From the NCBI RefSeq assembly GCF_016735115.1, contig NZ_JAERQJ010000003.1, forward strand, positions 124,001 to 188,000: a DNA stretch of 64,000 nucleotides, given 5' to 3'. The stretch comes from Aquimarina mytili (lineage in GTDB: Bacteria; Bacteroidota; Bacteroidia; Flavobacteriales; Flavobacteriaceae). The notes beneath the pieces are model-generated. The model saw only the letters and a list, made by a program, of their open reading frames with translations. It did no database searches and was not told where the DNA came from. Of the stretch, positions 42,077-50,529 are shown in pieces. The stretch's first letter is position 1. Every line of letters begins with the position of its first letter. Made by a program: the position numbers and the translations under genes.

Positions 42077-43054
42077 CTATTTTTTTCGATCAATTACATA
42101 ATCCACCATCAACTCTAGAGAAGATTTGTAATCAGAATCTGGATATTCAGACAATATAGAAAGGGCTTCATCTTTAAACTTATGCATTATCTTAATCGCA
42201 TACTCTAATCCGCCACTTTTTTTAACAAAACCAATAACTTCTTTAACTCTTTGTTTGTCTTTATTATGATTCTTTACAGAATTAATAAGCCATTTCTTTT
42301 TTTCTTTGGTGCAGTGATTTAGGGTATAAATCAATGGAAGTGTCATTTTCTGCTCTTTGATATCGATCCCGGTTGGTTTTCCAATAGCGGTATCTCCATA
42401 ATCAAACAAATCATCTTTTATTTGAAAAGCCATACCAATAAGCTCTCCAAACTTTCTCATTTTTTGAACATTATCTGATTCGGGATCTACAGAACAGGCA
42501 CCTAAACTACAGCAGGCCGCAATTAATGTTGCTGTTTTCTGACGAATAATTTCGTAATAAATCTCTTCCGTAATGTCCAGGTTTCTTGCTTTCTCAATTT
42601 GAAGAAGCTCTCCTTCACTCATTTCACGTACGGCTACAGAAATAATCTTTAAAAGATCAAAATCTCCATAATCTATAGATAACAATAAACCTTTAGATAA
42701 TAAATAATCTCCTACCAGGACAGCAATCTTGTTTTTCCAGAGTGCATTTATGGAAAAAAAGCCTCTTCTACGATTAGAATCATCTACAACATCATCATGA
42801 ACTAAAGTAGCAGTATGAATTAACTCGATAACAGAAGCTCCTCTATATGTTCTTTCATTTACTTCTCCACCAGAGACCATCTTAGCAACCAAAAAAACAA
42901 ACATAGGGCGCATTTGTTTACCTTTTCTATTGACTATATAATGAGTAATCCTATTGAGTAAGGCTACTTTTGAAGACATTGATTCTGAAAACTTTTGTTC
43001 AAAAAGTTCCATTTCATCAATTATAGGTAGTTTTATTTGCTCTACAACTTTCAA
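42077..43054 (-). CDS. All-trans polyprenyl diphosphate synthase
   Basis: A 325-residue trans-isoprenyl synthase that extends allylic diphosphates with IPP, most likely making the octa- or heptaprenyl chain of menaquinone. The first Asp-rich motif is LVHDDVVDDSNRRRG (about 92-106), and the second is MAFQIKDDLFDYG (about 212-224). Lys-Gln-Met-Arg-Pro (RKGKQMRP) near residue 47 binds IPP. Length and motif spacing fit IspB/HepT-like enzymes; the exact chain length cannot be read from this inspection. Confidence 0.93.
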   Translation of the reverse strand: MKVVEQIKLPIIDEMELFEQKFSESMSSKVALLNRITHYIVNRKGKQMRPMFVFLVAKMVSGGEVNERTYRGASVIELIHTATLVHDDVVDDSNRRRGFFSINALWKNKIAVLVGDYLLSKGLLLSIDYGDFDLLKIISVAVREMSEGELLQIEKARNLDITEEIYYEIIRQKTATLIAACCSLGACSVDPESDNVQKMRKFGELIGMAFQIKDDLFDYGDTAIGKPTGIDIKEQKMTLPLIYTLNHCTKEKKKWLINSVKNHNKDKQRVKEVIGFVKKSGGLEYAIKIMHKFKDEALSILSEYPDSDYKSSLELMVDYVIDRKK

Positions 43055-43185
43055 TACGCTGTACTATGTTCTAGTTTTTATCTATTGCGAAGATAATGTA
43101 AATAGTTATTTCTCAGAAGTTGATACTACTATAATAAAGCATTATTATAAAAAATAAATTCGAAAAAAATGTGTATCAGTATTGT

Positions 43186-44226
43186 CTATGACTTATTTGC
43201 CAGTTGTCCGCAGGCGGCATCAATATCTTTTCCTCGACTGCGTCGCACATTGACTACTATCCCTCTTGCTTCTAAGGCATTGATATAATTATCAATTGCG
43301 GTATTTGATGCTTGCTGAAATTCTCCATCATCAATTGGATTATACTCTATTAAATTGACCTTGCTGGGAACATACATACAAAATCGGATCAGCGCATCGA
43401 TATCTTCTTTTCGATCATTGATTCCTTTCCAAACTACATATTCATACGTAATTCGGCTTTTTGTTTTCTCATACCAATATTCGAGAGCTTCTCTTAGATC
43501 TGTAAGTGGAAATGTTTCATTAAACGGCATTATTGACGTTCTTACTTCATCTATAGCCGAATGTAATGACACGGCAAGCTTGAACCTTACTTGGTCATCT
43601 GCCATTTTTTTAATCATTTTGGGAACTCCTGAAGTGGATACGGTAATCCTTTTTGGTGACATGCCTAATCCCTCGGGAGAGGTAATTTTATCGATCGCCT
43701 TTAATACGTTATTGTAATTCATTAAAGGTTCACCCATACCCATAAAAACAATATTAGATAGAGGTCGGTTATGATATAATCTGCTCTCATTATCTATTGC
43801 TACAACCTGATCATATATCTCGTCTGGATTAAGATTTCTCATTCTTTTAAGTCTTGCTGTAGCACAAAATTTGCAATCCAAACTACATCCTACTTGAGAA
43901 GAAACACAGGCCGTAGTTCTTGTAGACGTAGGAATTAAAACAGATTCTACAATTAATCCATCATGAAGCCTAACAGCATTTTTTATTGTGCCGTCTGTGC
44001 TACGTTGCATTTGATCAACATGAATATGATTGATAACAAAATTTTCTTCGAGCATTTTTCTGGTCGCTTTAGAAATATTTGTCATGTCTTCAAAACTATG
44101 TGCACCTTTACTCCATAGCCATTCATAAACTTGATTTCCTCGAAATGCTTTGTCTCCATTTTCTTCGAAGAATACTCGTAACTGATCTTTTGTTAGCGCT
44201 CTTATATCTTTTTTCTTACTACTCAT
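43186..44226 (-). CDS. rlmN: 23S rRNA (adenine-2503-C2) methyltransferase RlmN
   Basis: Radical-SAM enzyme that methylates C2 of A2503 in 23S rRNA and A37 of some tRNAs. The 4Fe-4S motif CSLDCKFCATA is clear. Catalytic Cys residues are expected in ACVSS near residue 105 and in the C-terminal GKDIDAACGQLA. Other marks are FMGMGEPLMNY, RITVSTSGVP and the N-terminal FRGNQVYEWLW. I start at the ATG at 44226 (346 residues), because the longer frame to 44286 would run into the terminator hairpin of the upstream gene. Confidence 0.96.
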   Translation of the reverse strand: MSSKKKDIRALTKDQLRVFFEENGDKAFRGNQVYEWLWSKGAHSFEDMTNISKATRKMLEENFVINHIHVDQMQRSTDGTIKNAVRLHDGLIVESVLIPTSTRTTACVSSQVGCSLDCKFCATARLKRMRNLNPDEIYDQVVAIDNESRLYHNRPLSNIVFMGMGEPLMNYNNVLKAIDKITSPEGLGMSPKRITVSTSGVPKMIKKMADDQVRFKLAVSLHSAIDEVRTSIMPFNETFPLTDLREALEYWYEKTKSRITYEYVVWKGINDRKEDIDALIRFCMYVPSKVNLIEYNPIDDGEFQQASNTAIDNYINALEARGIVVNVRRSRGKDIDAACGQLANKS

Positions 44227-44284
44227 AACTTCTGCAAAAATATGAAGATAAAATGGTACATATGTGATTCTAGTATGAATAATC

Positions 44285-44321
44285 AAAAAACCCCTGGTTA
44301 ATGTATAACCAGGGGTTTTTT
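44285..44321 (-). terminator. Terminator of the chalcone-isomerase-like/DUF2147 gene
   Basis: AAAAAACCCCTGGTTA (44285-44300) and TAACCAGGGGTTTTTT (44306-44321) make a perfect 16-bp stem with a 5-base loop; U-run on the minus strand. It lies 20 bases after the stop codon and upstream of rlmN. Confidence 0.85.
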
Positions 44322-44340
44322 GATATTCTATTGAGGTAAC

Positions 44341-45270
44341 TTATTTTTTCTCTTTTACTCTTCTCCATTCGTGGACACCACCGCTACCTTTATACTTTAC
44401 AAAAAGAATATCTCTTCTATCCTCTTCGGTCCACACTTGGCAATCAACCACTTCGCCATTTTTGACATTGGTAAGGGTTCCTCCTTCATACTTATCTCCT
44501 CTAAACTGAAGGCCTTTGATAATTGTCATTCCTTCAATTTTTTTGTTTTTATCTTCTCCAGTACAGTCGTAGCAAAGGTCATCTCTTTGCGATTCTCTCA
44601 ACATTCTTTCTATAGTACCGAACACTTTGTTTTCAATAATATATAATTGAACAATACTAAGAGCAACCCCTGTCTTTTTATCTACCATTCTCCATTTCCC
44701 TAACACTGGGTTTGGTTTGTAAGATGCCAATAAATTATCTTTAAGATCATAATCTATAGGATTTTCTCCTAACCAAATTTTGAATAAAGCAGCCTTAAAT
44801 TCTAAGCTTTTCATGGCACCTAACAGTGTTCTATTTTTATACACTGAAAGATCTCCTCCTTTTTTATGAAGGATTCTGATGATATCAAACTTTTTTACTT
44901 CTTGAGGTAACAATTTGATAAATTCACGAATTTCTTTTTCATACTTATAACTATTACCATCTGTTGCAACTTCTAATCCTCTTCTAACTATTTGTTTAAG
45001 ACCTTCTTGGTCCAAAGTAGTAGCGGCCTTGATAACAATCGCCATATCGGCATCTTTTTCTGCTACCATTACACCATCTTCTGGTCCACTTACTTCAAAA
45101 TCCAGATAAATGGCCATTGAGTATAATTTTTCTCTCGCTCCAGCTCCATTAAGCATCAATTCAGTTTCTCCGAATGTATCAACATCATTAAAACGAACAG
45201 CACCAACTTTGGTTTGGGCAAAAGAACATACTGTTATAAAGAATGTCAGGTAATAAAATACTTTTTTCAT
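44341..45270 (-). CDS. Exported chalcone-isomerase-like/DUF2147 fusion protein
   Basis: A 309-residue protein. The ATG at 45270 gives a good signal peptide (MKKVFYYLTFFITVCSFAQ), so the longer frame to 45351 is rejected. Residues about 22-185 form a chalcone-isomerase-like domain (FGETELMLNGAGAREKLYSMAIYLDF ... VYKNRTLLGAMKSLEFKAALFKIWLGENPID). Residues about 195-306 form a DUF2147 domain (VLGKWRMVDKKTG ... DLCYDCTGEDKNKKIEGM ... GVHEWRRV). Each domain occurs on its own in many flavobacteria; here they share one periplasmic chain. No enzyme activity is known for these bacterial versions; lipid or small-ligand binding is possible. Confidence 0.85.
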   Translation of the reverse strand: MKKVFYYLTFFITVCSFAQTKVGAVRFNDVDTFGETELMLNGAGAREKLYSMAIYLDFEVSGPEDGVMVAEKDADMAIVIKAATTLDQEGLKQIVRRGLEVATDGNSYKYEKEIREFIKLLPQEVKKFDIIRILHKKGGDLSVYKNRTLLGAMKSLEFKAALFKIWLGENPIDYDLKDNLLASYKPNPVLGKWRMVDKKTGVALSIVQLYIIENKVFGTIERMLRESQRDDLCYDCTGEDKNKKIEGMTIIKGLQFRGDKYEGGTLTNVKNGEVVDCQVWTEEDRRDILFVKYKGSGGVHEWRRVKEKK

Positions 45271-45418
45271 TATTGTAATTTTAGGTTTTAGTTCATGTTT
45301 CGCTTTTGGATTGCAAAAAACGGTCCAAAATTTAAAAAAAGTACATTTCACTTAAATAAATAATATACTTTTTTCGACAAAAAACAGTTATTATCGTCAT
45401 AATACACAGCATGCAAAT

Positions 45419-45433
45419 TACGGTAAAACCGTA
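45419..45433. promoter_or_regulatory. TACGGT-AAA-ACCGTA dyad upstream of the fusion-protein gene
   Basis: A perfect 6-bp inverted repeat with a 3-base spacer, about 149 bases upstream of the start at 45270. It shares the TACG-N7-CGTA frame with 39117-39131. The 293-base gap holds this dyad and the queA terminator; nothing else was identified. Confidence 0.4.
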
Positions 45434-45506
45434 GTTTTAAGCAAATTGAAGCCCGATAATTTTTATATAAAGAAAAATTTAACAAGTTATCTTAATGAAA
45501 AAACAA

Positions 45507-45543
45507 AAAAAATCTGTTTAATTTATAGCTAAACAGATTTTTT
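45507..45543 (-). terminator. Terminator of queA
   Basis: AAAAAATCTGTTTA (45507-45520) and TAAACAGATTTTTT (45530-45543) form a perfect 14-bp stem with a 9-base loop, 20 bases after the queA stop; T-run on the minus strand. Confidence 0.8.
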
Positions 45544-45563
45544 ACTCGTTTGTTGCCTTATTC

Positions 45564-46613
45564 TTAAAGAATTAACATTGCATCTCCGTAGGAGTAAAAT
45601 TTGTATTTTTCTTTAACTGCTTCTTCGTATGCTTCTTTGATAAAATCATGCCCTGCAAATGCCGAAACCATCATTAATAATGTTGATTTTGGTGTATGAA
45701 AATTAGTAATCATAGAATTAGCAATACTAAAATCGTATGGAGGGAAAATAAATTTATTAGTCCATCCTCTAAATTCATTCAATGTTTTTTCTGATGACAC
45801 TGAACTCTCTAATGCCCTCATAACTGTAGTTCCAACTGCACAAACTCTTTGTTTATTAGCAATCCCTTGATTAATAGTTTCTGCTGCTTTTGCCGTTATA
45901 TATGCCTCTTCGCTATCCATTTTATGCTTAGAAAGATCTTCTACCTCTACAGGATTAAATGTCCCCAATCCAACATGTAGAGTTACTTCTGCAAAATCAA
46001 CTCCTTTAATCTCTAAACGTTTCATTAAATGCTTAGAAAAGTGAAGACCTGCTGTTGGAGCTGCTACTGCTCCTTCGTTCTTAGCATATATAGTCTGATA
46101 TCTTTCTTCATCTTCGGGCTCTGTCTCTCTTTTGATATATTTTGGTAGTGGTGTTTCTCCAAGATCAGTCAGTTTTTGTCTAAACTCATCATAAGAACCA
46201 TCATATAAAAATCGTAACGTACGACCTCTGGATGTAGTATTATCGATTACCTCTGCTACTAAACTCTCATCATCTCCAAAATAAAGTTTATTTCCTATAC
46301 GTATTTTTCTAGCTGGATCTACAAGCACATCCCAAAGACGTGTTTCAGAATTTAATTCGCGCAATAAGAACACTTCAATTCTTGCCCCAGTCTTTTCCTT
46401 ATTTCCGTACAATCTGGCAGGAAAAACTTTCGTGTTATTAACGACCATAACATCATTTGGCTCAAAATAATTGATAAGATCTTTAAACTGCTTATGTTCA
46501 ATAGTCTGATCTTTTCGATTAAGAACCATTAGGCGTGCTTCGTCTCTGTTTTCTGCCGGGTATTCCGCCAATAATTCCTGTGGAAGATTAAAATTGAAAT
46601 GTGATAACTTCAT
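45564..46613 (-). CDS. queA: S-adenosylmethionine:tRNA ribosyltransferase-isomerase QueA
   Basis: Makes epoxyqueuosine at the wobble position of GUN-decoding tRNAs by transferring the ribosyl part of SAM to preQ1. The 349-residue protein has the expected motifs: [30 protein letters not shown]-like DPARKIRIG, the strongly conserved [14 protein letters not shown] (about 180-193), and [10 protein letters not shown]. Length is typical. It is separated from aroA by 78 bases and ends at a strong terminator. Confidence 0.96.
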   Translation of the reverse strand: MKLSHFNFNLPQELLAEYPAENRDEARLMVLNRKDQTIEHKQFKDLINYFEPNDVMVVNNTKVFPARLYGNKEKTGARIEVFLLRELNSETRLWDVLVDPARKIRIGNKLYFGDDESLVAEVIDNTTSRGRTLRFLYDGSYDEFRQKLTDLGETPLPKYIKRETEPEDEERYQTIYAKNEGAVAAPTAGLHFSKHLMKRLEIKGVDFAEVTLHVGLGTFNPVEVEDLSKHKMDSEEAYITAKAAETINQGIANKQRVCAVGTTVMRALESSVSSEKTLNEFRGWTNKFIFPPYDFSIANSMITNFHTPKSTLLMMVSAFAGHDFIKEAYEEAVKEKYKFYSYGDAMLIL

Positions 46614-46691
46614 TCGTGTTTATTTTTTTAAAGTTGCAAATATACAATCTCACCATAGGGGTTGTCAAGTAAATTGAGATATATTTAAAAT

Positions 46692-47912
46692 TTAAAAAGT
46701 TTTGAAACCTAATTTCTTTAGATCTGCCCAAAAATCGGGGTATGATTTTGACACTACATTAGCATCTTCAATAGAAAGGGATGTTCTAAGTGCTAATGGA
46801 GCAAATGCCATTGCCATACGGTGGTCATTGTATGTCGATATTACGACTTCTTTTTTGATCACAGCAGAAGGCTCTAGTCGTAATGAATCTTCTGTAATAT
46901 CCACGTTACCTCCTAATTTTTCAATTTCAGTTTTTAATGCTTCTAATCGATCTGTTTCTTTGATTTTTAATGTGTGCAGGCCGGTAAGATAACAACCAAT
47001 ACCTAATCCAAAACAAGTTACAGCGATAGTTTGTGCAATATCTGGCGAATTGGATAAATCTAATCCTTGTGGCAATTGATACTCTGGATTAGAAACTTTT
47101 TTTAATGTAATTGTATTTTCACCATATATAGTCTCCACTCCAAGATACTTGTATATTTCTACCAAAGACGAATCGCCTTGATAGCTTTCTTTTTTATAAC
47201 TTCCTAAAGTCACTGAAGCTTGATCAGATAACGCTACTATACTATAAAAATAAGAAGCAGAACTCCAATCTGACTCTACGACTACACTCTTGGAGGCAAC
47301 TTCTTTGGTGGATTCAATCGTAATCACATTATTATCGTATGTGCCTTTTATACCGATATCACTTAACAAACTTAACGTCATATTGATATAAGGAACTGAA
47401 GTAACTTTGCCTACTAAAGATATTTCTAGCCCTTCGGGTAAAAAAGAAGCAATTAACATCAAAGCAGAAATATATTGACTACTAATATTAGCTTGTAAAG
47501 AGACTCTATTTCCTATAGGTCTCTTCCCTTGAATTCTTATAGGAGGGTACCCACTCTTTTCTTCATAACTTATTGAGCATCCTAGTTGTTCTAAAGCCTC
47601 TACTAAAATTTTAATTGGTCTTTCTTTCATTCTTTTGCTACCTGTGAGAATTGTTTCTCTAGCATCTTTAACTGCAAAATAAGCTGTAAGAAATCGCATG
47701 GCCGTTCCTGCATGATGTATATCAACAATTTCATCGTTACTTGCCAGTGCCTTTTGCATTAATTGAGAATCATCACTATTGGATACATTTTCAATTTTGA
47801 TATTAGGATACAATGCCTGTAAAATCAATAACCTATTCGTTTCACTTTTAGAACCTGTTATTTGTAATGTGTTATTTTCTATATTAGAAATATGCTGTAG
47901 CTTCAAATTCAT
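46692..47912 (-). CDS. aroA: 3-phosphoshikimate 1-carboxyvinyltransferase (EPSP synthase)
   Basis: Joins phosphoenolpyruvate to shikimate-3-phosphate in the shikimate pathway. Motifs include SKSETNRLLIL, HHAGTAMRFLTA (the equivalent of the NAGTAMR signature), RPIGNRVSLQANISSQYISALML, DWSSASYFY, LKIKETDRL and YNDHRMAMAFAPLAL. I start at the ATG at 47912 (406 residues), which lies one base after the upstream gene's stop; the frame to 47945 would overlap it. The other aromatic genes lie about 7 kb away at 54.6-58.6 kb. Confidence 0.93.
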   Translation of the reverse strand: MNLKLQHISNIENNTLQITGSKSETNRLLILQALYPNIKIENVSNSDDSQLMQKALASNDEIVDIHHAGTAMRFLTAYFAVKDARETILTGSKRMKERPIKILVEALEQLGCSISYEEKSGYPPIRIQGKRPIGNRVSLQANISSQYISALMLIASFLPEGLEISLVGKVTSVPYINMTLSLLSDIGIKGTYDNNVITIESTKEVASKSVVVESDWSSASYFYSIVALSDQASVTLGSYKKESYQGDSSLVEIYKYLGVETIYGENTITLKKVSNPEYQLPQGLDLSNSPDIAQTIAVTCFGLGIGCYLTGLHTLKIKETDRLEALKTEIEKLGGNVDITEDSLRLEPSAVIKKEVVISTYNDHRMAMAFAPLALRTSLSIEDANVVSKSYPDFWADLKKLGFKTF

Positions 47913-47913
47913 G

Positions 47914-48168
47914 TTATTGATTCGATTTTCGTTTTTTAAGTTCAAAATAGTATCCCATAATCATTCCGTATAATAATCCTCCAGCTAATCGCGACAACAC
48001 ATATCTTATCCATTTTCCGTTTTCAATTTTTTCTTTTAGAAAAGAATCAAAAGCTATCCCGCCGTATTGCATCAGATGTTCTATAATGCTAAAAATAAGG
48101 ACAAAGCCCACACCCACAAAACAAACCGTAATCCAATATCTTTTTGAAGAAATTATGTCGGCTATCAT
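47914..48168 (-). CDS. Small membrane protein of unknown function
   Basis: An 84-residue protein with two likely membrane helices (about 12-30, ITVCFVGVGFVLIFSIIEH, and about 58-76, LSRLAGGLLYGMIMGYYF) and a basic tail (ELKKRKSNQ). It is packed between the MazG-like gene (1 base away) and aroA (1 base away), so it is very likely translated as part of that operon. No family is recognised. Confidence 0.7.
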   Translation of the reverse strand: MIADIISSKRYWITVCFVGVGFVLIFSIIEHLMQYGGIAFDSFLKEKIENGKWIRYVLSRLAGGLLYGMIMGYYFELKKRKSNQ

Positions 48169-48169
48169 A

Positions 48170-48496
48170 TTATTTTAGTTTTTCATTGTTATGATGACGA
48201 TCATGATCTCGCTTGGTTTTAATATCTAGTTTTTTATCAAAGGCTTTTTGTAAATCAACTCCTGTTTGATTTGCTAAGCACAAAACTACAAACATCACAT
48301 CAGCTAACTCCTCGCCAAGGTCTTTATTTTTATCGCTTTCTTTTTCGCTTTGCTCACCATAACGTCGAGCAATAATTCTTGCTACTTCTCCAACTTCTTC
48401 GGTGAGTTGTGCCATATTGGTCAACTCATTAAAATATCGTACACCATGATTTTTTATCCAATCATCTACGGCTTGCTGTGCATTTTGAATGTTCAT
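48170..48496 (-). CDS. MazG-like nucleotide pyrophosphohydrolase
   Basis: A 108-residue protein of the all-alpha NTP pyrophosphatase class, which cleaves NTPs or dNTPs to monophosphate and pyrophosphate. Metal-binding acidic residues are seen in QLTEEVGEVARI and in the second motif DLGEELADVMFVVLCLAN, the usual ExxE ... ExxD pattern. It ends in a His-rich tail (RDHDRHHNNEK). Single-domain forms act as house-cleaning enzymes. Exact substrate is not evident. Confidence 0.88.
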   Translation of the reverse strand: MNIQNAQQAVDDWIKNHGVRYFNELTNMAQLTEEVGEVARIIARRYGEQSEKESDKNKDLGEELADVMFVVLCLANQTGVDLQKAFDKKLDIKTKRDHDRHHNNEKLK

Positions 48497-48498
48497 AA

Positions 48499-50511
48499 TT
48501 ATACTTTTTTAAGTACTACCTGTTCTCCTTCTTTTTGAACTATTTGATCATAAAATTGTTTTAATACTGGGTAATAGTTTGCAGGAACAAAAGGCGTACT
48601 TAATGTTTCTGTCACTGATATCTGAATAGAATCTCCTATTACGCTAGATCTATACACAAAGTTACCCATATTTTCCGGTAGTTTAAAAGCGGAGCCTTTT
48701 GGAGCCTCAACTATTTCATAACCTTCTGGAATCTTTATATTTAGCATTACACTTCTTGAATATCCATATCCAAAATCAACGGGGTATTCTCGTTCATCAG
48801 ATTTAAAAATATTTTCCCCACTTCTTAAAAACAATAAAGGAGAAAAAAACATTTCATCATCAATAACTTCGATTCCATCATCAATATTAAACTCAAAACG
48901 CTCACTAACGGCTTTACCAATATCTTTTACACCATTGAGTTCATATGAACCGATATTTTCAAGTTCATAAGTTTTTTGAATCCTTTTTACCTGATCCTCA
49001 TTTTCTTTTACACCATGTTTAGTTCTAAAATTATGTGCCAGATAAGAAGATCTATTTGTACTTTGTTTACCCTTTATCGTTCCTTCTTTGCTAAGTTGAC
49101 ATGAAATAGAATGATGAATCCTCGATACTTTATTGGGTCTAAAATTAACTAATTGAGACGTTCCGTTTTCTGCAATTACTCTTCCCGAACCATGAATCAC
49201 CCTGTCTGGCAAAACGTTAGGCTCACCATATTTATCTGTAGCGTCCAAATAAAGAATATTCTTATCTAATTTCACTCTTGCCACTACATAATCAAACCCT
49301 TCTAAAGTAGGAAATAACGATATGGTCCTTCTAATCGAGCTCACTAGCACCGGTTTTACATCAACACCAGCATAATCTAACATGGAAATCAACATAATAT
49401 TAATTTCTGCAGAATTACCCACTCCTTCTTTGTATGCTTTCTTCACTCCATCTCTAGTAATAGAACCATACTTACGATTCCATGTCATCTTATTCTTTAC
49501 AAAATTATAGAGCAGTGCTGTTCTTCGGGTTGGATCACTTGTTTTACCAATTATTTGATCAACTTCTTCTTTAAAATAGTTGTTCTTTTTTAGTTCACCT
49601 CCAAATTTAGGATGATTAAATATAGATTTGGCAACCGCCTCCCATGTGGTAGAATAATGTTTTATCGGTCTATTAGGATATCTTTCAAATTGTAATTCGT
49701 AAACAATCGAAGACAAATAATTATCAGAATTACCACAATAAGGTTCTACCTTGAATGCCGGTACATTACTAGCTGTAATAGTATTTATATTGATTGTATA
49801 ATCAATCTCATTTCTAGACACTGTATTTACCCCGCCATATCTTCCTGCTCCAGACTTAGTATTAAATGCTATTTTGCCACTACCTCTAGAATCTTTTAAA
49901 TCGATTGGCAAATACCCAGTCATGTTCTTTTTAAAATTAAAATATTCCGGCATCGCAACTTTAACCTCTAACTTTTTAATAGGAATTTTTTGTTGTAAAT
50001 ATATTTTATCAATATTGTAAATAAATGGCGATATAATCTTATACTTAAACTCCACAATAGAACCCTCTGTTAATGATGGCATCGTAAATTTTAGCTGATT
50101 TCTATTTTCTGAATATTCATCTTCAAAAACACCTTCTTTTTTGAGTTTGGTTTGAACTATTTTATTATCAATCAAACTATAAGTAACCCCTTTTAATGAG
50201 CTTACTTCTTCTTTAGATCCACCAGATTTATATAGAAAAACCTCTTCGCTTGCGTTTTCAAAACCTTTTTGGTTATAAAACTTTACTCTTTTATACACTT
50301 CAGTTATCAATCTAAATCCATACGATTGATTATAATCATAATATATCTTTTTATTTTCATACAAAACAGCTGCATTAGCAGAGCTATCTGTTGGATATGA
50401 TGTTTCTAACAACTCTTCTTTAGAAACTTTTCCAAATTTATATTCTTGCGCAAAATTGTTTACTGACACCAGTAAGACAAGGCTTACTATTAGTTTATTA
50501 AAATTATTCAT
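48499..50511 (-). CDS. Exported DUF3857 protein with degenerate transglutaminase-like domain
   Basis: A 670-residue protein with a signal peptide (cleavage after NNFAQ, about residue 22). Residues about 45-255 form the DUF3857 domain, about 285-400 a transglutaminase-like domain, and the remainder a beta-rich C-terminal domain (about 510-660). At the site of the catalytic Cys the sequence is KEGVGNSAEINIML, with Ser367 instead of Cys, so peptidase or transglutaminase activity is doubtful. It is a paralogue of the next upstream gene, which keeps the Cys, and both belong to one operon that continues to the MazG-like gene. Confidence 0.85.
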   Translation of the reverse strand: MNNFNKLIVSLVLLVSVNNFAQEYKFGKVSKEELLETSYPTDSSANAAVLYENKKIYYDYNQSYGFRLITEVYKRVKFYNQKGFENASEEVFLYKSGGSKEEVSSLKGVTYSLIDNKIVQTKLKKEGVFEDEYSENRNQLKFTMPSLTEGSIVEFKYKIISPFIYNIDKIYLQQKIPIKKLEVKVAMPEYFNFKKNMTGYLPIDLKDSRGSGKIAFNTKSGAGRYGGVNTVSRNEIDYTININTITASNVPAFKVEPYCGNSDNYLSSIVYELQFERYPNRPIKHYSTTWEAVAKSIFNHPKFGGELKKNNYFKEEVDQIIGKTSDPTRRTALLYNFVKNKMTWNRKYGSITRDGVKKAYKEGVGNSAEINIMLISMLDYAGVDVKPVLVSSIRRTISLFPTLEGFDYVVARVKLDKNILYLDATDKYGEPNVLPDRVIHGSGRVIAENGTSQLVNFRPNKVSRIHHSISCQLSKEGTIKGKQSTNRSSYLAHNFRTKHGVKENEDQVKRIQKTYELENIGSYELNGVKDIGKAVSERFEFNIDDGIEVIDDEMFFSPLLFLRSGENIFKSDEREYPVDFGYGYSRSVMLNIKIPEGYEIVEAPKGSAFKLPENMGNFVYRSSVIGDSIQISVTETLSTPFVPANYYPVLKQFYDQIVQKEGEQVVLKKV

Positions 50512-50529
50512 TATTATTTTGGTCTGTTT

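Noticed and set aside
41953..42093. 47-residue N-terminal extension of the ECF sigma factor
   Set aside because: It overlaps the upstream polyprenyl synthase gene and shows no sigma-factor similarity; the TTG start at 41952 fits better.
44227..44286. 20-residue extension of RlmN
   Set aside because: It would begin at the edge of the upstream gene's terminator; the ATG at 44226 gives the family's usual start.
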